Origin: Micromonospora sp. WMMD1120
GTDB taxonomy: Bacteria > Actinomycetota > Actinomycetes > Mycobacteriales > Micromonosporaceae
Length of the DNA stretch: 64,000 nucleotides
Reading direction: 5' to 3'
NCBI RefSeq assembly: GCF_029626235.1
Contig: NZ_JARUBO010000005.1
Span: forward strand, 1,210,501 to 1,274,500
Shown here: positions 1 to 9,025 of the stretch, in pieces
Numbering within the stretch: position 1 is the first letter of the stretch
Layout of the letters: each line of letters starts with the position of its first letter
Translations under genes and position numbers: made by a program
Notes under the pieces: generated by a model
Databases searched by the model: none
What the model was told of the DNA's origin: nothing
Seen by the model: only the letters and a program-made list of their open reading frames with translations

Positions 1-398
1 CGCAACGGCTCGACGCCGAAGGACGCGTCGGTGACCCGGTACTCGTAGCGCCGGAACGTGGCCGAGAACCGGGCGTCGAAATCGGCAGGCACCTCCGTCA
101 TCGCCCGGACCCGCACGTCGGGGGGGAGCAGCCGGGCCAGCCGGCGCACCAGGCGTCCCTCGTGCTGCCGCCACACCTCGGCGGGCAGATCCAGGTGGCA
201 CACCTGTCCCGTGGCGTGCACCCCCGCGTCGGTCCGACCGGCCACCGTCAGCCCGGTGGCCGTACCGACGCCGAGGACCAGGTCCAGGGTCTCGACGAGC
301 ACTCCCGCGACGGTACGGCGGGTCGGCTGCGGGGCCCAGCCGGAGAAATCGGTGCCGTCGTACGAGACGTCCAGCCGGAGCCGGAGCCGCTCGTCCAC
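1..398 (-). CDS. truA: tRNA pseudouridine synthase A, N-terminal part (cut by window edge)
   Basis: Isomerises uridines 38-40 of the tRNA anticodon stem to pseudouridine in the cytoplasm. The visible ~132 residues begin with the family's [13 protein letters not shown] segment and contain GRTDAGVHA, which holds the catalytic aspartate. The start is the GTG at 398, placed 6 nt after a perfect AGGAGG (405-410). The 3' end lies beyond position 1. It follows rplQ, as in many actinobacteria, but a strong hairpin separates the two genes, so truA may be expressed at a lower level than the ribosomal operon. The identification is firm; only the C-terminal half is unseen. Confidence 0.95.
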   Translation of the reverse strand, partial: MDERLRLRLDVSYDGTDFSGWAPQPTRRTVAGVLVETLDLVLGVGTATGLTVAGRTDAGVHATGQVCHLDLPAEVWRQHEGRLVRRLARLLPPDVRVRAMTEVPADFDARFSATFRRYEYRVTDASFGVEPL

Positions 399-418
399 CT
401 CGTACCTCCTGTTACGGG

Positions 419-454
419 TCGGGCCCGACACCCCAGGTGGGGTGCCGGGCCCGA
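419..454 (-). terminator. Hairpin after rplQ, end of alpha ribosomal block
   Basis: A 16-bp stem with one mismatch and the loop AGGT begins 13 nt after the rplQ stop codon and ends just before the truA ribosome binding site. It has no T-tract, which is usual for actinobacterial terminators. It may end or attenuate the ribosomal transcript before truA. Confidence 0.65.
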
Positions 455-466
455 AACAGCCCTCGA

Positions 467-1033
467 TCAGGCCTTGTTCTCGGTGTTCTCGGTGGCCTCG
501 TCGCTGTCCTCGCGGGCGGCGGCGGTGTCACCGGACGCCGACACCGGCGCCTCGGCGTCCTGGTCGGCCGGGGCCGACTGCGGGGCGTCCTCGGCCGGGG
601 CAAGCGCCTCGACCTTGTCCTGCTGCGCGGCCTTGCGGGCGGCGGTCTTCTTGTTCGCCTTCGGCTCGGCGACCTGAAGCTCCTCCACCAGCTCGATGAT
701 CGCCATCGGAGCGGCGTCACCCTTGCGCGGACCGGTCTTCACGATCCGGGTGTAACCGCCGGGCCGGTTGGCGTACCGGGGCGCGATCTGGTCGAACAGG
801 GCGTAGACCACGTCCTTGTCCTTGACGACACCCAGCACCCGCCGCCGCGAGGCGAGGTCACCGCGCTTGGCCTTGGTGATGAGCTGCTCGGCCAGCGGAC
901 GCAGCCGCCGGGCCTTCGTCTCGGTGGTCTGGATCTTGCCGTGCTGGAACAGCGCGGTGGCCAGGTTGGCCAGCATCAGCCGCTCGTGCGCGGGGCTGCC
1001 GCCGAGGCGGGGGCCCTTGGTGGGCGTGGGCAT
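467..1033 (-). CDS. rplQ: 50S ribosomal protein bL17
   Basis: Large-subunit protein near the peptide exit tunnel. The 188-residue product starts [19 protein letters not shown], the usual bL17 N-terminus, and has a conserved core to about residue 117. A ~70-residue tail rich in Ala, Glu, Asp and Ser follows, making it longer than the ~127-residue E. coli protein; such acidic tails occur in actinobacterial bL17. It is the last ribosomal gene of the rpsM-rpsK-rpsD-rpoA-rplQ (alpha) block, 34 nt downstream of rpoA. Confidence 0.97.
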   Translation of the reverse strand: MPTPTKGPRLGGSPAHERLMLANLATALFQHGKIQTTETKARRLRPLAEQLITKAKRGDLASRRRVLGVVKDKDVVYALFDQIAPRYANRPGGYTRIVKTGPRKGDAAPMAIIELVEELQVAEPKANKKTAARKAAQQDKVEALAPAEDAPQSAPADQDAEAPVSASGDTAAAREDSDEATENTENKA

Positions 1034-1067
1034 GCTTGGTGCTCCTCAGTTGTGGCGGCAGCGCGGA

Positions 1068-2090
1068 CTAGAGCTGCTCGGTCTCGCGGTAGTCGTCGGT
1101 GTCGTAGTCGGCCTCGCCGAAGGTGTCCACGACGTGCGCCGGGTCGAAGTTCGGAGCCGAGTCCTTCAGCCCGAGACCCATCCCGGCGAGCTTCATCTTG
1201 ACCTCGTCGATCGACTTCTGACCGAAGTTGCGGATGTCGAGGAGGTCGGCCTCGGTACGCCCGATGAGCTCACCAACGGAGTTGATGCCCTCGCGCTTGA
1301 GGCAGTTGTAGGAGCGGACGGTCAGGTCCAGCTCCTCGATCGGCAGGGCGAGGTCCGCCGCCAGCTGGGCGTCCTGCGGGGACGGCCCGATGTCGATGCC
1401 CTCGGCGGTCTCGTCCAGCTCCCGGGCCAGCCCGAACAGCTCGACGAGCGTCGAACCGGCGGAGGCCAGCGCGGTACGCGGACCCATCGACGGCTTGGTC
1501 TCGACGTCGATGATCAGCCGGTCGAAGTCGGTGCGCTGCTCGACACGGGTCGCCTCGACGCGGTACGTCACCTTCAGCACCGGCGAGTAGATCGAGTCGA
1601 CCGGGATCCGGCCGATCTCGGCGCCGGACTGCTTGTTCTGCGCCGCCGTCACGTAGCCCCGACCCCGCTCGACGGTCAGCTCCATGTCGAGCCGGCCCTT
1701 GCCGTTCAGGGTCGCGAGCTTGAGGTCCGGGTTGTGCACCGAGACGCCGGCCGGCGGCTGGATGTCACCAGCGGTCACGTCGCCCGGGCCCTGCTTGCGC
1801 AGGTACATGCTGACCGGCTCGTCGTGCTCGGAGCTGACGCACAGCTCCTTGATGTTCATGACGAGCTCGACCACGTCCTCCTTGACGCCGGGGATCGTGG
1901 TGAACTCGTGCAGCACACCGTCGATCTTGATCGAGGTGACGGCCGCGCCCGGGATCGACGACAGCAGCGTACGCCGCAGCGAGTTACCCAGGGTGTAGCC
2001 GAAGCCCGGCTCCAGCGGCTCGATGGCGAACCGGGACCGGGTCTCGTTGATCGACTCCTCGGAGAGGGAGGGTCGCTGGCTGATGAGCAT
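1068..2090 (-). CDS. rpoA: RNA polymerase alpha subunit
   Basis: Scaffold for RNA polymerase assembly; its C-terminal domain contacts UP elements and activators. The 340-residue protein starts [19 protein letters not shown] at the ATG ending at 2090. The reading frame runs 30 codons further upstream, but those residues do not resemble the family. The dimerising N-terminal domain spans about 1-230 and contains [16 protein letters not shown]. The C-terminal domain (about 255-330) contains the helix-hairpin-helix-like [20 protein letters not shown]. It lies between rpsD and rplQ, as in most bacteria. Confidence 0.98.
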   Translation of the reverse strand: MLISQRPSLSEESINETRSRFAIEPLEPGFGYTLGNSLRRTLLSSIPGAAVTSIKIDGVLHEFTTIPGVKEDVVELVMNIKELCVSSEHDEPVSMYLRKQGPGDVTAGDIQPPAGVSVHNPDLKLATLNGKGRLDMELTVERGRGYVTAAQNKQSGAEIGRIPVDSIYSPVLKVTYRVEATRVEQRTDFDRLIIDVETKPSMGPRTALASAGSTLVELFGLARELDETAEGIDIGPSPQDAQLAADLALPIEELDLTVRSYNCLKREGINSVGELIGRTEADLLDIRNFGQKSIDEVKMKLAGMGLGLKDSAPNFDPAHVVDTFGEADYDTDDYRETEQL

Positions 2091-2189
2091 CTTTTCTCTT
2101 CTCTTCCGGGGACGCCCGCTATTTGACGCCCACGACACAAACTGTTCCGGTGGCCCGCCCTGCCGGACGGGCCACCGCAACGAGCCCGA

Positions 2190-2816
2190 CTACTTGGAGT
2201 AGAGCTCGACGATCAGCTGCTCCTGGACCTGCGTGTCGATGACCTGCCGGGCCGGGAGGGAGTGCACGAGCACCTTCATCTGGCTCGGGATGGCCTCGAG
2301 CCACGCCGGAACCGTCTTCGAGCCGGCCTGGGCCTGCGCGACGATGAACGGGGTGAGCTCCTTGCTCTTGCCCCGAACCTCGATGATGTCGTGCTCCTTG
2401 ACGCGGTACGACGGGATGTCGACCTTCTTGCCGTTCACCGTGAAGTGACCGTGCTTGACCAGCTGGCGGGCCATGTCCCGGGACTGGGCGAAGCCGGCCC
2501 GGTAGACCACGTTGTCCAGCCGCGACTCGAGGATCTGCAGGAGGACCTCACCGGTCTTGGCCTGCTTGCCGACGGCTTCCTCGTAGTAACCGCGGAACTG
2601 CTTCTCCAGCACGCCGTACACGCGGCGGGCCTTCTGCTTCTCACGGAGCTGGAGCAGGTACTCCGTCTCCTTGGTGCGGCCGCGGCCGTGCTGCCCGGGC
2701 GGGAACGGCCGGGACTCGAACGGGCACTTCGGACCATCGCACTTGCTGCCCTTGAGGAACAGCTTCATCTTCTCCCGCCGGCAACGGCGGCAGTCAGCAC
2801 CGGTGTAACGAGCCAT
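2190..2816 (-). CDS. rpsD: 30S ribosomal protein uS4
   Basis: Primary 16S rRNA-binding protein that nucleates 30S assembly and is often an autogenous regulator of the alpha operon. The product has 208 residues. Four N-terminal cysteines (C9, C12, C26, C31) form a likely zinc site, so this is the zinc-binding ('C+') form of uS4. The S4 RNA-binding domain is visible around residues 95-155 (RLDNVVYRAGFAQSRDMARQ, then VNGKKVDIPSYRV). It lies 99 nt upstream of rpoA and 13 nt downstream of rpsK. Confidence 0.98.
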   Translation of the reverse strand: MARYTGADCRRCRREKMKLFLKGSKCDGPKCPFESRPFPPGQHGRGRTKETEYLLQLREKQKARRVYGVLEKQFRGYYEEAVGKQAKTGEVLLQILESRLDNVVYRAGFAQSRDMARQLVKHGHFTVNGKKVDIPSYRVKEHDIIEVRGKSKELTPFIVAQAQAGSKTVPAWLEAIPSQMKVLVHSLPARQVIDTQVQEQLIVELYSK

Positions 2817-2829
2817 CTCTCTCTACCTC

Positions 2830-3237
2830 TCAGACCCGGCGACGCTTCGGCGGACGGCACCCGTTGTGCGGCTGCGGGGTGACGTCGGAGATCTGCCCGA
2901 CCTCGAGGCCCACGGCCTGCAGCGAACGGATGGCGGTCTCCCGGCCGGAGCCGGGACCCTTGACGAACACGTCGACCTTGCGCATGCCGTGCTCCATGGC
3001 GCGACGCGCGGCGGCCTCGGCGGCCAGCTGCGCGGCGAACGGAGTCGACTTGCGGGAGCCCTTGAAGCCGACCTGGCCGGCGGAGGCCCAGGAGATGACC
3101 GCACCGGTCGGGTCCGTGATGGACACGATGGTGTTGTTGAACGTGCTCTTGATATGCGCCTGCCCGTGGGCGACGTTCTTGCGTTCCTTGCGCCGGACCT
3201 TCTTGACAGCGGCTCCGGCACGAGCCTTCGGTGGCAT
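2830..3237 (-). CDS. rpsK: 30S ribosomal protein uS11
   Basis: Platform protein of the small subunit near the E site and the Shine-Dalgarno helix. The 135-residue product starts [19 protein letters not shown] at the ATG ending at 3237; a longer in-frame start upstream lacks family similarity. The diagnostic segment [16 protein letters not shown] and the C-terminal [18 protein letters not shown] are present. It sits between rpsM (117 nt upstream) and rpsD (13 nt downstream). Confidence 0.98.
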
Positions 3238-3354
3238 AAGTCTGTGCGCTCCTGATTGGTTTCTGGCTTGTCGCCCCGTTGATGACGTAGACACCGGTTC
3301 CGGTTGGAGCCCGGCCTACCTCGGCGGAGAACGACCAGAATTCCGGTTAAAGAA

Positions 3355-3735
3355 CTACTTCTTGCCGGGCTTCTTCTTGCCGGCGACGGTCCGCTTCGGG
3401 CCCTTGCGGGTCCGGGCGTTGGTCTTGGTCCGCTGGCCACGCACGGGCAGGCCCCGGCGGTGCCGGATGCCGGCGTAGCAGCCGATCTCGACCTTGCGGC
3501 GGATGTCAGCGGCGACCTCGCGGCGCAGGTCACCTTCAACCTTGTAGTTGCCCTCGATGTGGTCGCGGAGCTGCACGAGCTCCTCGTCCGTGAGGTCCCG
3601 AGCGCGCTTGTCCGGCGAGATGCCGGTGGCGGCGAGCGTCTCCAGGGCGCGGGTGCGACCGACCCCGAAGATGTAGGTGAGCGCGATCTCCAACCGCTTC
3701 TCGCGGGGGAGATCAACGCCGACTAGACGTGCCAT
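3355..3735 (-). CDS. rpsM: 30S ribosomal protein uS13
   Basis: Head protein of the small subunit; it contacts the P-site tRNA and forms intersubunit bridges with uL5. The 126-residue product starts [19 protein letters not shown] and contains the helix-hairpin-helix [15 protein letters not shown] and the basic tail [20 protein letters not shown]. It is the first of the rpsM-rpsK-rpsD-rpoA-rplQ series and lies 268 nt downstream of rpmJ, the widest gap inside this block. Confidence 0.98.
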   Translation of the reverse strand: MARLVGVDLPREKRLEIALTYIFGVGRTRALETLAATGISPDKRARDLTDEELVQLRDHIEGNYKVEGDLRREVAADIRRKVEIGCYAGIRHRRGLPVRGQRTKTNARTRKGPKRTVAGKKKPGKK

Positions 3736-4003
3736 GTGCGGGCGTACTCCTCGTGATGTGTGGCGGAGGTGTGGACCCGTCCCACCCCGCTACCGGCCGT
3801 CCCGTCCTTCCGACGCGGTGCGCGCCGGCGACCGGGATCGGTCGCTGCCCGAGCGGGCCCCGGCCTCCGACCGGGGGTCAGCCACGAGAGGAGTACGTCT
3901 TCACGTACCGCTCGCGGCTGGGACGAGCATGTGTGATGTGTGGTGTCGCTGGGATCTGCCTGGACCAACGCCACCCGGCCGTGTTCCGGCCGGACGGGCT
4001 GAG

Positions 4004-4117
4004 TCAGCCCTGGCGCTGCTTGTGGCGCGGGTCGCTGCAGATGACCATGACCCGGCCGTGCCGGCGGATAACCCGGCACTTGTTGCAGATCCTCTTGACG
4101 CTCGGCTTGACCTTCAC
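4004..4117 (-). CDS. rpmJ: 50S ribosomal protein bL36
   Basis: Smallest large-subunit protein, bound near 23S helices 42 and 97. The 37-residue product [17 protein letters not shown] ... DPRHKQRQG is a full-length zinc-ribbon bL36: CNKC, a further Cys in VMVICSDP, and the His in DPRHK supply the metal ligands. The start is taken as the GTG at 4117, 5 nt after GTAAGG. An in-frame ATG six codons upstream would give an N-terminus unusual for the family. It lies between infA and rpsM, as in most bacteria. Confidence 0.95.
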   Translation of the reverse strand: MKVKPSVKRICNKCRVIRRHGRVMVICSDPRHKQRQG

Positions 4118-4206
4118 GGTTGCCTTACTTCCCATCTGGGCCCGGGGACGCGAATGCGACACCGGACGTCGAAGACGGACACGGGACTTCCCGGCCGTCG
4201 TCAGGA

Positions 4207-4428
4207 CTACTTGTAGCGGTAGACGATGCGCCCGCGGGTCAGGTCGTACGGCGAGAGTTCGACGACGACCCGGTCCTCCGGAAGAATGCGGATGTAGTGC
4301 TGCCGCATCTTGCCGCTGATGTGAGCCAACACCTTGTGACCGTTCGCGAGCTCCACCCGGAACATGGCGTTCGGCAGGGGCTCGATGACCCGACCCTCGA
4401 TCTCAATGGCTCCGTCTTTTTTCGGCAT
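4207..4428 (-). CDS. infA: Translation initiation factor IF-1
   Basis: Binds the 30S A site during initiation. The 73-residue single OB-fold (S1-like) protein starts [19 protein letters not shown] and carries [19 protein letters not shown] and the C-terminus [12 protein letters not shown], all typical. It lies 89 nt upstream of rpmJ. About 320 nt of non-genic DNA with a palindromic element separates it from the next gene upstream, so a promoter for the alpha block probably lies there. Confidence 0.98.
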   Translation of the reverse strand: MPKKDGAIEIEGRVIEPLPNAMFRVELANGHKVLAHISGKMRQHYIRILPEDRVVVELSPYDLTRGRIVYRYK

Positions 4429-4747
4429 GTCCTCCGCTGTCCTGACGTCGATTGCTCCGGGCGACCCACAACGCCTTACACGGAAATCTGACCAGAATCA
4501 GAAGACCGCGCCAGCCGCGGCTCCGACTCCCACCGAAGCGCAGGGTGGGCATGCCGGAGTGGACGCTGTGCGCCGATCAGAAAGTGTACGCCCGCCAGCA
4601 GGCACCCGCCAAACCGGCACCCACCCCACCCCCGGACCCCCAACCGCCAACCCCCACCCCGGCCCCCACCCCATCCGGTCGATCATGAAGTTGTGGTCAC
4701 GACACGCCGCGCCCGGTGACCATAACTTCATGATCAGCCGGCAGGGC
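4429..4747. other. Intergenic region upstream of infA
   Basis: No protein of recognisable type is encoded here. The right part holds a long inverted repeat (4681-4735). The left part (about 4440-4560) is the likely promoter region for infA-rpmJ, but I see no convincing -35/-10 pair. The stretch 4600-4680 is C-rich and of low complexity. Confidence 0.6.
4681..4735. repeat. Palindromic repeat element, copy A
   Basis: Two 20-nt arms (4681-4700 and 4716-4735) are inverted repeats with one mismatch around a 15-nt GC-rich loop. The arms begin with GATCATGAAGTT. A related copy in the opposite orientation lies at 5168-5223, so the element flanks the small membrane gene on both sides. It has no coding capacity and looks like a small non-autonomous repeat. 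Confidence 0.85.
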
Positions 4748-4993
4748 TCATGCGGGGGCGCATCCTGGGGGCGGGGCGTGGGGGTTGTTCTTCTTGGGGA
4801 GGCTTGGGAACCCCGGGCCAACCAGGCCGGCCAGCGTGCGGGCCAGCAGCACCACGCCCAACGGGCCGGCCACCCAGCCCGGCCAGAGGTAGAGCAGTTC
4901 CCTGCTGAACAGGGAGGCCGCCGCCCAGATGGTCACCACGATGGCGACGACGCTCAGGTACGGCACCCAGATCTCGACCAACCAGTGCGCCAT
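4748..4993 (-). CDS. Small two-helix membrane protein of unknown function
   Basis: The 81-residue product starts MAHWLVEIWVPYLSVVAIV at the ATG ending at 4993. Two hydrophobic stretches (about residues 9-27 and 35-53) predict two membrane passes joined by a short loop; the tail is Pro/Lys-rich. The frame extends upstream through a 43-bp tandem repeat, but that part looks non-coding. The gene lies between map and infA, bounded on each side by a copy of the same palindromic element. I do not recognise the family, and nothing here indicates a function. Confidence 0.6.
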   Translation of the reverse strand: MAHWLVEIWVPYLSVVAIVVTIWAAASLFSRELLYLWPGWVAGPLGVVLLARTLAGLVGPGFPSLPKKNNPHAPPPGCAPA

Positions 4994-5021
4994 ACCGCCA
5001 AGGCCGGCGGGGCGGCTCAGC

Positions 5022-5107
5022 CGGGATGTCCACCGCCGGCGGAGTGGCTGCGACCGGCACCAGGCGGGATGTCCACCGCCGGCGAAGTGGCTGCGGCCGG
5101 CACCAGG
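5022..5107. repeat. 43-bp tandem repeat, two copies
   Basis: Two adjacent 43-nt units (5022-5064 and 5065-5107) begin CGGGATGTCCACCGCCGGCG and differ at two positions; a third copy is begun at 5108. They lie just upstream of the 81-residue membrane protein gene on the minus strand. Confidence 0.9.
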
Positions 5108-5167
5108 CGGGACCGCTGCGGTGGTGCCACCGCCTCCCAGCCCCCGTCCCACCCGTCAAGGCTGGCT

Positions 5168-5223
5168 GATCATGAAGTTGTCGTTCGCGCCACCGGCGTG
5201 TCGTGACCATAACTTCAGGATCA
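5168..5223. repeat. Palindromic repeat element, copy B
   Basis: Imperfect inverted repeat with arms TGATCATGAAGTTGT (5168-5182) and the complement of TGATCCTGAAGTTATGGT (5206-5223). Its right half is the reverse complement of the left half of copy A, including the GTCACGACACGCC stretch. It lies 22 nt after the map stop codon and could also fold as a terminator for map. Confidence 0.8.
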
Positions 5224-5244
5224 ACCTCGGGGTGGGGCGGGTGT

Positions 5245-6096
5245 TCAGGCGGTCGTCGACACGGCGGGCTGGCGGGCCGTCACCAGGTCGCCCAGGCGGG
5301 CCCGGCCGCCGTCGAAGGCGGTGAGGACCCAGACCCCGTCCGGCAACAGTGCCATCGAGTGCTCGACGTGGGCCGCCATCGAGCCGTCCCGGGTCACCAC
5401 CGTCCAACCGTCGGCCAATTCGACGGTACGCGGGGACGCCATGGTGATCATCGGCTCGATGGCCAGCGCCATGCCGGGAACCAGTCGGGGGCCCTTGCCC
5501 GGCCGACCATGGTTCAGCACGTGCGGGTCCTGGTGCATCTCGGTGCCGATCCCGTGCCCGCCGTACCCGTCGACGATGCCGTACCGCCCGCCCTTGCGCA
5601 CGGCGGTCTCCACAGCGTGTGAGATGTCGGTGAGTCGGCCCCTGCCGCTGGCGGCGCCACGCGCGGCGGCGGCGATCCCGGCCCACATCGCGTCCTCGGC
5701 GACAGCGGCCATCTTCAGCAGCGCCGGGTCGACCTCGCCGACCCCGACGGTGATCGCGGAGTCGCCGTGCCACCCGTCCAGCACCGCGCCGCAGTCGATC
5801 GAGATCAGGTCGCCGTCCTGAAGGACCTGCTTGGGCGACGGGATGGCGTGCACGACCTGCTCGTTGACCGAGGAGCAGATGGACGCCGGAAAACCGTGGT
5901 AGCCCTTGAACGACGGAACGGCCCCCGCCTCGCGGATGGTCGCCTCGGCGATGGCGTCCAGATCGGCGGTGCTCACGCCCGGAGCGACAGCCTCCCGCAT
6001 GCGGCGCAGCGCCTCGGCCACCACCAGGCCGGCGGCCCGCATCTTCTCGATCTGGTCAGGGGTCTTCAGCTGGATGTCCAGCTGGGGACGACGCAT
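5245..6096 (-). CDS. map: Methionine aminopeptidase, type I
   Basis: Removes the initiator methionine from nascent proteins. The 283-residue product has the pita-bread fold signatures: YHGFPASICSSVNEQVVH with the substrate-binding His, the metal ligands in ISIDCGAVLDGWHGDSA, the His of GYGGHGIGTEMHQDP, and two Glu ligands in AIEPMITM and VEHSMAL. There is no N-terminal SH3-binding extension, so it is the short type Ia form. It closes the secY-adk-map group, 87 nt after adk, as in many Gram-positive bacteria. Confidence 0.98.
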   Translation of the reverse strand: MRRPQLDIQLKTPDQIEKMRAAGLVVAEALRRMREAVAPGVSTADLDAIAEATIREAGAVPSFKGYHGFPASICSSVNEQVVHAIPSPKQVLQDGDLISIDCGAVLDGWHGDSAITVGVGEVDPALLKMAAVAEDAMWAGIAAAARGAASGRGRLTDISHAVETAVRKGGRYGIVDGYGGHGIGTEMHQDPHVLNHGRPGKGPRLVPGMALAIEPMITMASPRTVELADGWTVVTRDGSMAAHVEHSMALLPDGVWVLTAFDGGRARLGDLVTARQPAVSTTA

Positions 6097-6183
6097 GGAG
6101 CGGTTACCTTTCGTGGCCGTTCAGCGGGGCACGTCCTGCGTACCCCGCTGTTCGCACTCTATCCGCCGCGGCCCGGCGGGACC

Positions 6184-6837
6184 TCAGCCGCTGTACGACC
6201 GCAGGGCGTCGATGGCCCGGGTGGTGACGTCCTCCACCGGCCCGGTCGCGTCGATGCCGACCAGCTTGCCCTGGGCGCCGTAGTAGTCGACCAGGGGCGC
6301 GGTCTTCGCGCTGTATTCCCGGAGCCGCGTGGCGATGGTCTCCGGCTTGTCGTCGTCGCGCTGGAACAGCTCGGCGCCGCACCGGTCGCAGATGCCCGGC
6401 CGGGTCGTCGCGTCGAACTCGACGTGCCAGATCTTGCCGCAGCCCCGGCAGGTACGCCGACCGGACAGCCGCCGGATCACCTCGTCGTCGTCGACGACCA
6501 ACTCCAGGACGAGGTCCAGGGCGGTGCCCAGGTCGGCGAGGAGCTTGTCCAGCGCGGCGGCCTGCGGAGTCGTCCGCGGGAAGCCGTCGAGCAGGAAGCC
6601 CTCGCTGGCGTCGGCCTCGGCCAGCCGGTCCCGGACCATGTTGATGGTGACCTCGTCCGGGACCAGCTCGCCCGCGTCCATGTACCGCTTCGCCTCGACG
6701 CCCAGCGGCGTGCCCTGGGTGACGTTCGACCGGAAGATGTCCCCGGTCGAGATCTTCGGCACCGAGAGGTGTGCGGCGATGAACTCGGCCTGTGTGCCCT
6801 TGCCCGCGCCCGGCGGGCCAACCAGAACGAGTCTCAT
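6184..6837 (-). CDS. adk: Adenylate kinase
   Basis: Catalyses ATP + AMP to 2 ADP in the cytoplasm. The 217-residue product has the P-loop [12 protein letters not shown], the AMP-binding ISTGDIFR and the lid motif [10 protein letters not shown]. It is a long-lid form with a zinc site made by CRGC ... CDRC (about residues 127-153), typical of Gram-positive and actinobacterial enzymes. Its ATG follows the secY TAG stop with no spacing (TAGATG), which implies translational coupling. Confidence 0.98.
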   Translation of the reverse strand: MRLVLVGPPGAGKGTQAEFIAAHLSVPKISTGDIFRSNVTQGTPLGVEAKRYMDAGELVPDEVTINMVRDRLAEADASEGFLLDGFPRTTPQAAALDKLLADLGTALDLVLELVVDDDEVIRRLSGRRTCRGCGKIWHVEFDATTRPGICDRCGAELFQRDDDKPETIATRLREYSAKTAPLVDYYGAQGKLVGIDATGPVEDVTTRAIDALRSYSG

Positions 6838-8166
6838 CTACCGCAGGAACCCTTCGTAGTTCCGCTGCATGAGTTGGCTCTCGATCTGCTTCACGGTCTC
6901 CAGACCGACGCCGACCATGATGAGCACAGCGGTGCCGCCGAACGGGAAGTTCTGGTACTGCTGGTTGTCCAGCCAGATGAAGAAGAAGTTCGGCAGGATC
7001 GAGATGATGCCGAGGTAGAGCGCGCCCGGCAGGGTGATCCGGCTGAGGATGAAGTCCAGGTAGTCGGCGGTCGGCTTACCCGGGCGGATGCCCGGCACGA
7101 AGCCGCCGTACTTCTTCATGTTGTCCGCGACCTCGGTCGGGTTGAACGTGATCGAGACGTAGAAGTACGTGAAGAAGATGATCAGCAGGAAGTAGACCGC
7201 GATGTAGATCGGGCTGCTCGGGTTGACCAGGTTGTTCTGGATCCACGCCTGCGTCTTGCCCGGGTCGTTCTGGTCGAAGAACTGCAACGCCAGTTGCGGC
7301 AGGTAGAGCAGCGACGAGCCGAAGATGACCGGGATGACACCCGCCTGGTTGACCTTCAGCGGGATGTAGGTCGAGGTGCCGCCGTACATCCGCCGGCCGA
7401 TCATCCGCTTGGCGTACTGCACCGGGATGCGGCGCTGCGCCTGCTCGATGAAGGTGACAGCGGTGATGACCACCAGGACCAGCACGATGACCAGGGCGAA
7501 CATGTCCCAGCCCTTGCTGGTCTTGATCTGCCAACCCTCGCTGGGCAGCCGGGCCGCGATCGAGGTGAAGATCAGGACGGACATGCCGTTGCCGACGCCG
7601 CGGTCGGTGATCAACTCGCCGAGCCACATGACCATGCCGGTGCCGGCGGTCATCGTCATCACCAGGATGGTCAGCGTCAGCCAGTCCGGGATGCCGGTGC
7701 CGGTCGGGATGATCGGGAACTGGTCGCACCTGTTCTGGAACAGCTGACCGGAGCGGGCCAGCGCCACGAACGCCGACGCCTGGAGCACACCGAGACCCAG
7801 GGTCAGGTAGCGGGTGTACTGGGTGATCTTCGCCTGGCCGGCCTGGCCCTCCTTGCGGAGCTGCTCGAGGCGGGGGATCACGACGGTCAACAGCTGCAGG
7901 ATGATCGACGCGGTGATGTAGGGCATGATGCCCAGCGCGAACACCGAGAGCTGGAGCAGCGCTCCGCCGGAGAAGAGGTTGAGCAGGTTCACCACCGAGG
8001 TGGTGTCACCCTGGATGGTGTCGAGGCACTTCTGCACGTTGCCGTACGAGACGCCCGGGCTGGGGAGCGTGGCGCCCAGCCGGTAGACCGCGATGATGCC
8101 TACTGTGAACAGCAGCTTCTTGCGCAGGTCAGGCGTACGGAACGCACTGAGAAAGGCGGACAGCAA
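6838..8166 (-). CDS. secY: Protein translocase subunit SecY
   Basis: Channel subunit of the Sec translocon in the cytoplasmic membrane. The start chosen is the TTG at 8166, 6 nt after a perfect AGGAGG; this gives the usual N-terminus (LLSAFLSAFRTPDLRKKLL) and 442 residues. Ten hydrophobic segments are visible, together with the plug/TM2 region and the cytoplasmic loop RRIPVQYAKRMIGRRMYGG. It lies downstream of rplO across a 233-nt gap with a strong hairpin. Its partner secE is elsewhere in this window. Confidence 0.97.
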   Translation of the reverse strand: MLSAFLSAFRTPDLRKKLLFTVGIIAVYRLGATLPSPGVSYGNVQKCLDTIQGDTTSVVNLLNLFSGGALLQLSVFALGIMPYITASIILQLLTVVIPRLEQLRKEGQAGQAKITQYTRYLTLGLGVLQASAFVALARSGQLFQNRCDQFPIIPTGTGIPDWLTLTILVMTMTAGTGMVMWLGELITDRGVGNGMSVLIFTSIAARLPSEGWQIKTSKGWDMFALVIVLVLVVITAVTFIEQAQRRIPVQYAKRMIGRRMYGGTSTYIPLKVNQAGVIPVIFGSSLLYLPQLALQFFDQNDPGKTQAWIQNNLVNPSSPIYIAVYFLLIIFFTYFYVSITFNPTEVADNMKKYGGFVPGIRPGKPTADYLDFILSRITLPGALYLGIISILPNFFFIWLDNQQYQNFPFGGTAVLIMVGVGLETVKQIESQLMQRNYEGFLR

Positions 8167-8346
8167 CTTCTTCCTCCTGCGCGCGGCGGGCCGCCGGTGA
8201 TCCCTGGCGGGTCGGGGTGGATCACGGGCGAGTGCCCGCAACCCATGGCTGGGATGGGACTCTAACAGCCCCAACCCGGTCCGGGCAGATGTGCCCGACT
8301 ACATAAATCGATTCCGATGTTACCTGGCGCTCATGGCCCCGGGCAG

Positions 8347-8392
8347 ACCATGGCGCCCGCCAGTTGCTCACAACTGGACGGGCGCCATGGGT
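8347..8392 (-). terminator. Hairpin between rplO and secY
   Basis: A near-perfect stem of about 19 bp with loop CTCA starts 8 nt after the rplO stop codon. It lacks a T-tract. It probably reduces read-through from the ribosomal spc genes into secY-adk-map or marks an mRNA processing point; secY may then have its own promoter in 8170-8340. Confidence 0.7.
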
Positions 8393-8399
8393 GTACGCC

Positions 8400-8843
8400 T
8401 TACAGCTCGGTGACGGAGCCACCGGCGGCGGCGATCTTCTCCTTGGCCGACGCACTGAACGCGTGCGCGGACACCTGGAGCGCCACACCCCCGAGGTCCC
8501 CGGTGCCGAGGACCTTTACCGGGTGGCCCTTGCGGACCGCGCCGGCCTCGACCAGCTCCAGCGGACCGACCTGACCACCGTTCGGGAACAGCTCAGCGAG
8601 CCGGTCCAGGTTGACCACCTGGAAGACGACCTTGAACTTGTTCTTGAAGCCCTTCATCTTCGGCAGGCGCATGTGGATGGGCATCTGCCCACCCTCGAAC
8701 GCCGCCGAGATGTTCTTGCGGGCCTTGGAGCCCTTGGTACCGCGACCAGCGGTCTTGCCCTTGGAACCCTCACCGCGACCCACGCGGGTCTTCGCGGTCT
8801 TGGCACCGGGCGCCGGGCGCAGGTGGTGCACCTTGATCGTCAT
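8400..8843 (-). CDS. rplO: 50S ribosomal protein uL15
   Basis: Late-assembly large-subunit protein. The 147-residue product starts [20 protein letters not shown] and contains the Gly/Lys-rich [20 protein letters not shown] followed by [18 protein letters not shown]. Its ATG overlaps the rpmD TAA stop by 1 nt (TAATG). It ends the ribosomal part of the spc block. Confidence 0.98.
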   Translation of the reverse strand: MTIKVHHLRPAPGAKTAKTRVGRGEGSKGKTAGRGTKGSKARKNISAAFEGGQMPIHMRLPKMKGFKNKFKVVFQVVNLDRLAELFPNGGQVGPLELVEAGAVRKGHPVKVLGTGDLGGVALQVSAHAFSASAKEKIAAAGGSVTEL

Positions 8844-9025
8844 TACTCGACCTCCTCGACCTTCACGAGGTGGTTCACAGTGAAGATCATGCCGCGGATC
8901 TCGGGCCGGTCCTCCTTGACCACCACGTCGTTGATCCGCTTGAGACCGAGCGAACGCAGCGAGTCACGCTGGTTCTGCTTGGTCCCGATACCGGACCGGA
9001 CCTGGGTGACCTTCAGGCGTGCCAT
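8843..9025 (-). CDS. rpmD: 50S ribosomal protein uL30
   Basis: Small large-subunit protein. The 60-residue product starts [20 protein letters not shown] and has the conserved [15 protein letters not shown]. The start is the ATG ending at 9025, which overlaps the rpsE TGA stop by 1 nt; the upstream continuation of this frame lies within rpsE and is not used. The gene also overlaps rplO by 1 nt, so rpsE-rpmD-rplO form a coupled set. Confidence 0.98.
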   Translation of the reverse strand: MARLKVTQVRSGIGTKQNQRDSLRSLGLKRINDVVVKEDRPEIRGMIFTVNHLVKVEEVE

